Assembly: GCA_905214605.1 (NCBI GenBank)
Contig: CAJMMY010000032.1
Coordinates: 1 to 8,719 of the forward strand
Direction of reading: 5' to 3'
Length of the DNA: 8,719 nt
Source of the DNA: an uncultured bacterium
Lineage (GTDB): Bacteria > Bacillota_A > Clostridia > Oscillospirales > Oscillospiraceae
The translations under genes and the position numbers were made by a program. Below are positions 7,000-8,719 of the stretch, one piece after another (positions within the stretch are counted from its first letter, which is position 1; every line of letters starts with the position of its first letter). Below the pieces are notes generated by a model. It had not been told where the DNA came from. It did no database searches and worked only from the letters and a program-made list of their open reading frames with translations.

Positions 7000-8262
7000 A
7001 TGAAGAAAGAAACATTTGTGACGTTGGAACAATTGCAGAAGATTGACGAAACCATTCCTACGCCCTATCATCTGTATGATGAAAAAGGCATTCGGGAAAA
7101 TGCTCGTCAGGTCAACAAAGCTTTTTCATGGAATCCGGGATATAAAGAATATTTTGCGGTGAAGGCAACGCCGAATCCCACGATTATGAAAATCCTGCAT
7201 GAAGAGGGCTGCGGTATGGACTGCTCCTCTCTGACGGAATTGATGCTCTGCCAGCGCGTGGGCATTCGGGGAGAGGACATTATGTTCTCTTCCAACGATA
7301 CTCCACTGGAAGATTTCCAGTTGGCGGAAAAACTGGGCGCCATCATCAATCTGGACGATATTACCCATATTCAGAGTCTGTTGGACGCCATCGGCTATAT
7401 TCCCAAGAAAATCAGCTGCCGTTACAATCCCGGCGGAAACTTTGAGATTTCCAATACCATTATGGATACCCCGGGTGAGGCAAAATACGGCATGACCAAG
7501 GCGCAGATTATTCAGGCGGCGAAAATTCTGAAGGAGCGGGGCGCCGAGGAAATGGGAATCCACGCATTTTTGGCCTCGAACACCACACAGAATGACTATT
7601 ACCCCACGCTGGCGCGGCAGCTGTTCAGTTTGGCGGTGGAAATTCAGAATGACACTGGTCTGCCGGTGACCTTTATCAACCTTTCCGGCGGCGTGGGCAT
7701 TCCCTATCGCCCGGATCAGGAGAAAGCGGACATCGGAAAAATCGGCGAGGGCGTACGTCAGGCATACGAAGAGGTGCTGAAACCTGCGGGTATGACGAAT
7801 ATCAAGCTTTGCACCGAAATGGGCCGGTTTATGCTGGGACCCTACGGCTGTCTGGTGACAAAAGCAATTCACGAAAAGCATACCCATAAGGAATACATCG
7901 GCGTGGACGCCTGCGCCTGCAATCTGATGCGCCCGGCCATGTACGGCGCTTACCACCACATCACGATTGCGGGCAAGGAGAACGAGCCGTGCGACCACGT
8001 CTACGACGTCACGGGCTCGCTCTGCGAGAACAACGATAAGTTCGCCATCGACCGCAAGCTGCCGAAGATCGACATCGGCGACCGCGTCATCATCCACGAC
8101 ACGGGCGCACACGGCAGTGCGATGGGCTTCAATTACAACGGCAAACTCTGGTGCGCCGAGCTGCTGCTCCACGAAGACGGCAGCGTCGAGCTCATTCGCC
8201 GCGCCGAGACCCTCGACGATTACTTCGCCACCCTCAAGTATCCGGGCAGCGTGATTAAATAA
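7000..8262 (+). CDS. lysA: Diaminopimelate decarboxylase (PLP-dependent, fold type III)
   Basis: It decarboxylates meso-2,6-diaminopimelate to L-lysine, the last step of lysine synthesis, in the cytoplasm. The 420-residue product is of normal length. PLP Lys55 lies in YFAVKATPNP; GIHAFLASNT and the glycine-rich NLSGGVGIPYRP (phosphate binding) follow; TEMGRFMLGPYG matches the EPGR-type region. Cys342-Glu343 in GSLCENNDKF corresponds to the substrate-binding CESGD motif, and Tyr379 lies in GFNYNGKL. The LCEN form is, from memory, typical of a clostridial LysA subgroup. The ATG at 7000 is chosen for GGAG about 10 bases upstream and because the longer frame (from 6904) overlaps the promoter. Oddity: 13 of the last 105 codons (from 7945) end in A or T, against 34 of the first 60. 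No clear terminator follows the stop codon. Confidence 0.97.
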   Translation: MKKETFVTLEQLQKIDETIPTPYHLYDEKGIRENARQVNKAFSWNPGYKEYFAVKATPNPTIMKILHEEGCGMDCSSLTELMLCQRVGIRGEDIMFSSNDTPLEDFQLAEKLGAIINLDDITHIQSLLDAIGYIPKKISCRYNPGGNFEISNTIMDTPGEAKYGMTKAQIIQAAKILKERGAEEMGIHAFLASNTTQNDYYPTLARQLFSLAVEIQNDTGLPVTFINLSGGVGIPYRPDQEKADIGKIGEGVRQAYEEVLKPAGMTNIKLCTEMGRFMLGPYGCLVTKAIHEKHTHKEYIGVDACACNLMRPAMYGAYHHITIAGKENEPCDHVYDVTGSLCENNDKFAIDRKLPKIDIGDRVIIHDTGAHGSAMGFNYNGKLWCAELLLHEDGSVELIRRAETLDDYFATLKYPGSVIK

Positions 8263-8264
8263 GA

Positions 8265-8370
8265 ACGCACATCGTAGATAGCAAGACCGGGGATTATACG
8301 CACATCCGGATAGCAAGGCGTGGAGGCATGTATAGAAAACTGACATCGTAAATAGCAAGGCCGGGGATGA
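8265..8370 (+). repeat. Three degenerate tandem repeats just after lysA
   Basis: Three copies of a roughly 27-base unit follow the lysA stop: ACATCGTAGATAGCAAGACC... (from 8269), ACATCCGGATAGCAAGGCGT... (from 8302) and ACATCGTAAATAGCAAGGCC... (from 8343). Copies one and three continue with GGGGAT and match at almost all positions; copy two has diverged. Start-to-start spacing is 33 and then 41 bases, so this is not a CRISPR array. The function is unknown; it could be a decayed dispersed repeat or a tandem protein-binding site. Confidence 0.7.
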
Positions 8371-8400
8371 CCGGACAACGCTGCGCGATGACCACCTGCT

Positions 8401-8503
8401 GAATCTATTTTTTCCCTTTTAATGCAGCCTGAAGAAAGAGCTAAACGCGCTGCGCTTGAACGACGCTCTTTCCTCAGGAAATGTGTCGGGAAAAAATAGA
8501 TTC
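8401..8503. repeat. Nested inverted repeat (large hairpin)
   Basis: Outer arms GAATCTATTTTTTCCC (8401-8416) and GGGAAAAAATAGATTC (8488-8503) are perfect 16-base complements. Inside them CCTGAAGAAAGAGC (8428-8441) pairs with GCTCTTTCCTCAGG (8465-8478) with one mismatch, which would be a G-U pair in a minus-strand transcript. No T tract follows either side, so it is not a typical terminator. It could be the core of a palindromic dispersed element or a structured RNA. No transposase is present. Confidence 0.75.
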
Positions 8504-8719
8504 TTGACGCAGGAGGTCAAACGCTCCGCTTTTGCCCGGCCATCCCCTCTTTGCGTGTGCGAGACGAGCCTGCTTCCCGCTAAGTTTGCAGACAGCCAGC
8601 GGGGAGGCATGTGTTTCGCCTGCAGAAGCGAAGCAATTGCCCGCAGGGATGGGCCCCAAGAAGAACGAGGCAGAGCATGCGATGTCAGAACGCCGTGGCA
8701 GGCGGCGAAAAAGACTCCA
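8504..8719. other. GC-rich region at the right edge with no convincing gene
   Basis: Short hairpins are frequent, for example CCCGCT/AGCGGG (8577-8601), TTCGC/GCGAA (8614-8631) and CGCCG/CGGCG (8691-8707). One plus-strand frame is open from 8423 to the window edge (99 codons), but it has no well-placed start codon and ribosome site. Two overlapping minus-strand frames of about 60 codons also exist. Frames open on both strands in GC-rich, palindromic DNA suggest a non-coding repeat rather than a gene, although a partial gene entering from the right cannot be excluded. Confidence 0.45.

Noticed and set aside
7126..8358. 410-codon minus-strand frame
   Set aside because: Antisense to lysA; no motif, no ribosome site, and it extends into the repeats.
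8265..8370. CRISPR array
   Set aside because: Only three diverged units with uneven spacing, spacers almost absent and no cas genes.
8422..8499. 25-codon plus-strand ORF starting ATG CAG CCT
   Set aside because: No ribosome site, and it lies wholly within the inverted repeat.

Overview
The window looks like chromosomal DNA of a Gram-positive, Clostridia-type bacterium, perhaps an Oscillospirales/Ruminococcaceae gut commensal. This is inferred from strong GGAGG-type ribosome sites, sigma-A-like promoters with extended -10 elements, moderate GC, tightly overlapping glycogen genes and a clostridial-style LysA. No rRNA, tRNA, CRISPR array, transposase or phage gene is visible.

Layout. Positions 1-711 (minus) hold most of an ABC transporter ATPase that runs off the left edge. 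A short gap (712-876) carries its upstream region and a rho-independent terminator that closes the next transcription unit. Positions 877 to about 6803 (minus) form one unit, transcribed right to left: glgB (branching enzyme), glgA (glycogen synthase), an unfamiliar 177-codon frame with local resemblance to glycogen phosphorylase, and a GH13 amylase/neopullulanase-type enzyme. Each gene overlaps the next. A promoter at 6810-6838 drives the unit, and a divergent promoter at 6904-6933 drives lysA (7000-8262, plus). The rest (8263-8719) has no convincing gene. It holds three degenerate tandem repeats and a nested inverted repeat.

Function. GlgA extends alpha-1,4-glucan from ADP-glucose, GlgB adds alpha-1,6 branches, and the GH13 enzyme probably trims or recycles maltodextrins in the cytoplasm. 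ADP-glucose pyrophosphorylase (glgC/glgD) and a full phosphorylase are not in the window. LysA makes L-lysine from meso-diaminopimelate and is unrelated to the glycogen genes apart from sharing the divergent intergenic region.

Most notable points: (1) reading-frame evidence suggests that the 177-codon frame and the GH13 gene are, or were, one gene of about 835 codons split by a one-base frameshift near 2910-2915; (2) the upstream half looks like a degenerate phosphorylase-derived module; (3) codon use in lysA changes sharply near 7900-7945 and the flank beyond is repeat-rich, which suggests a recombinant 3' end or a chimeric assembly join.
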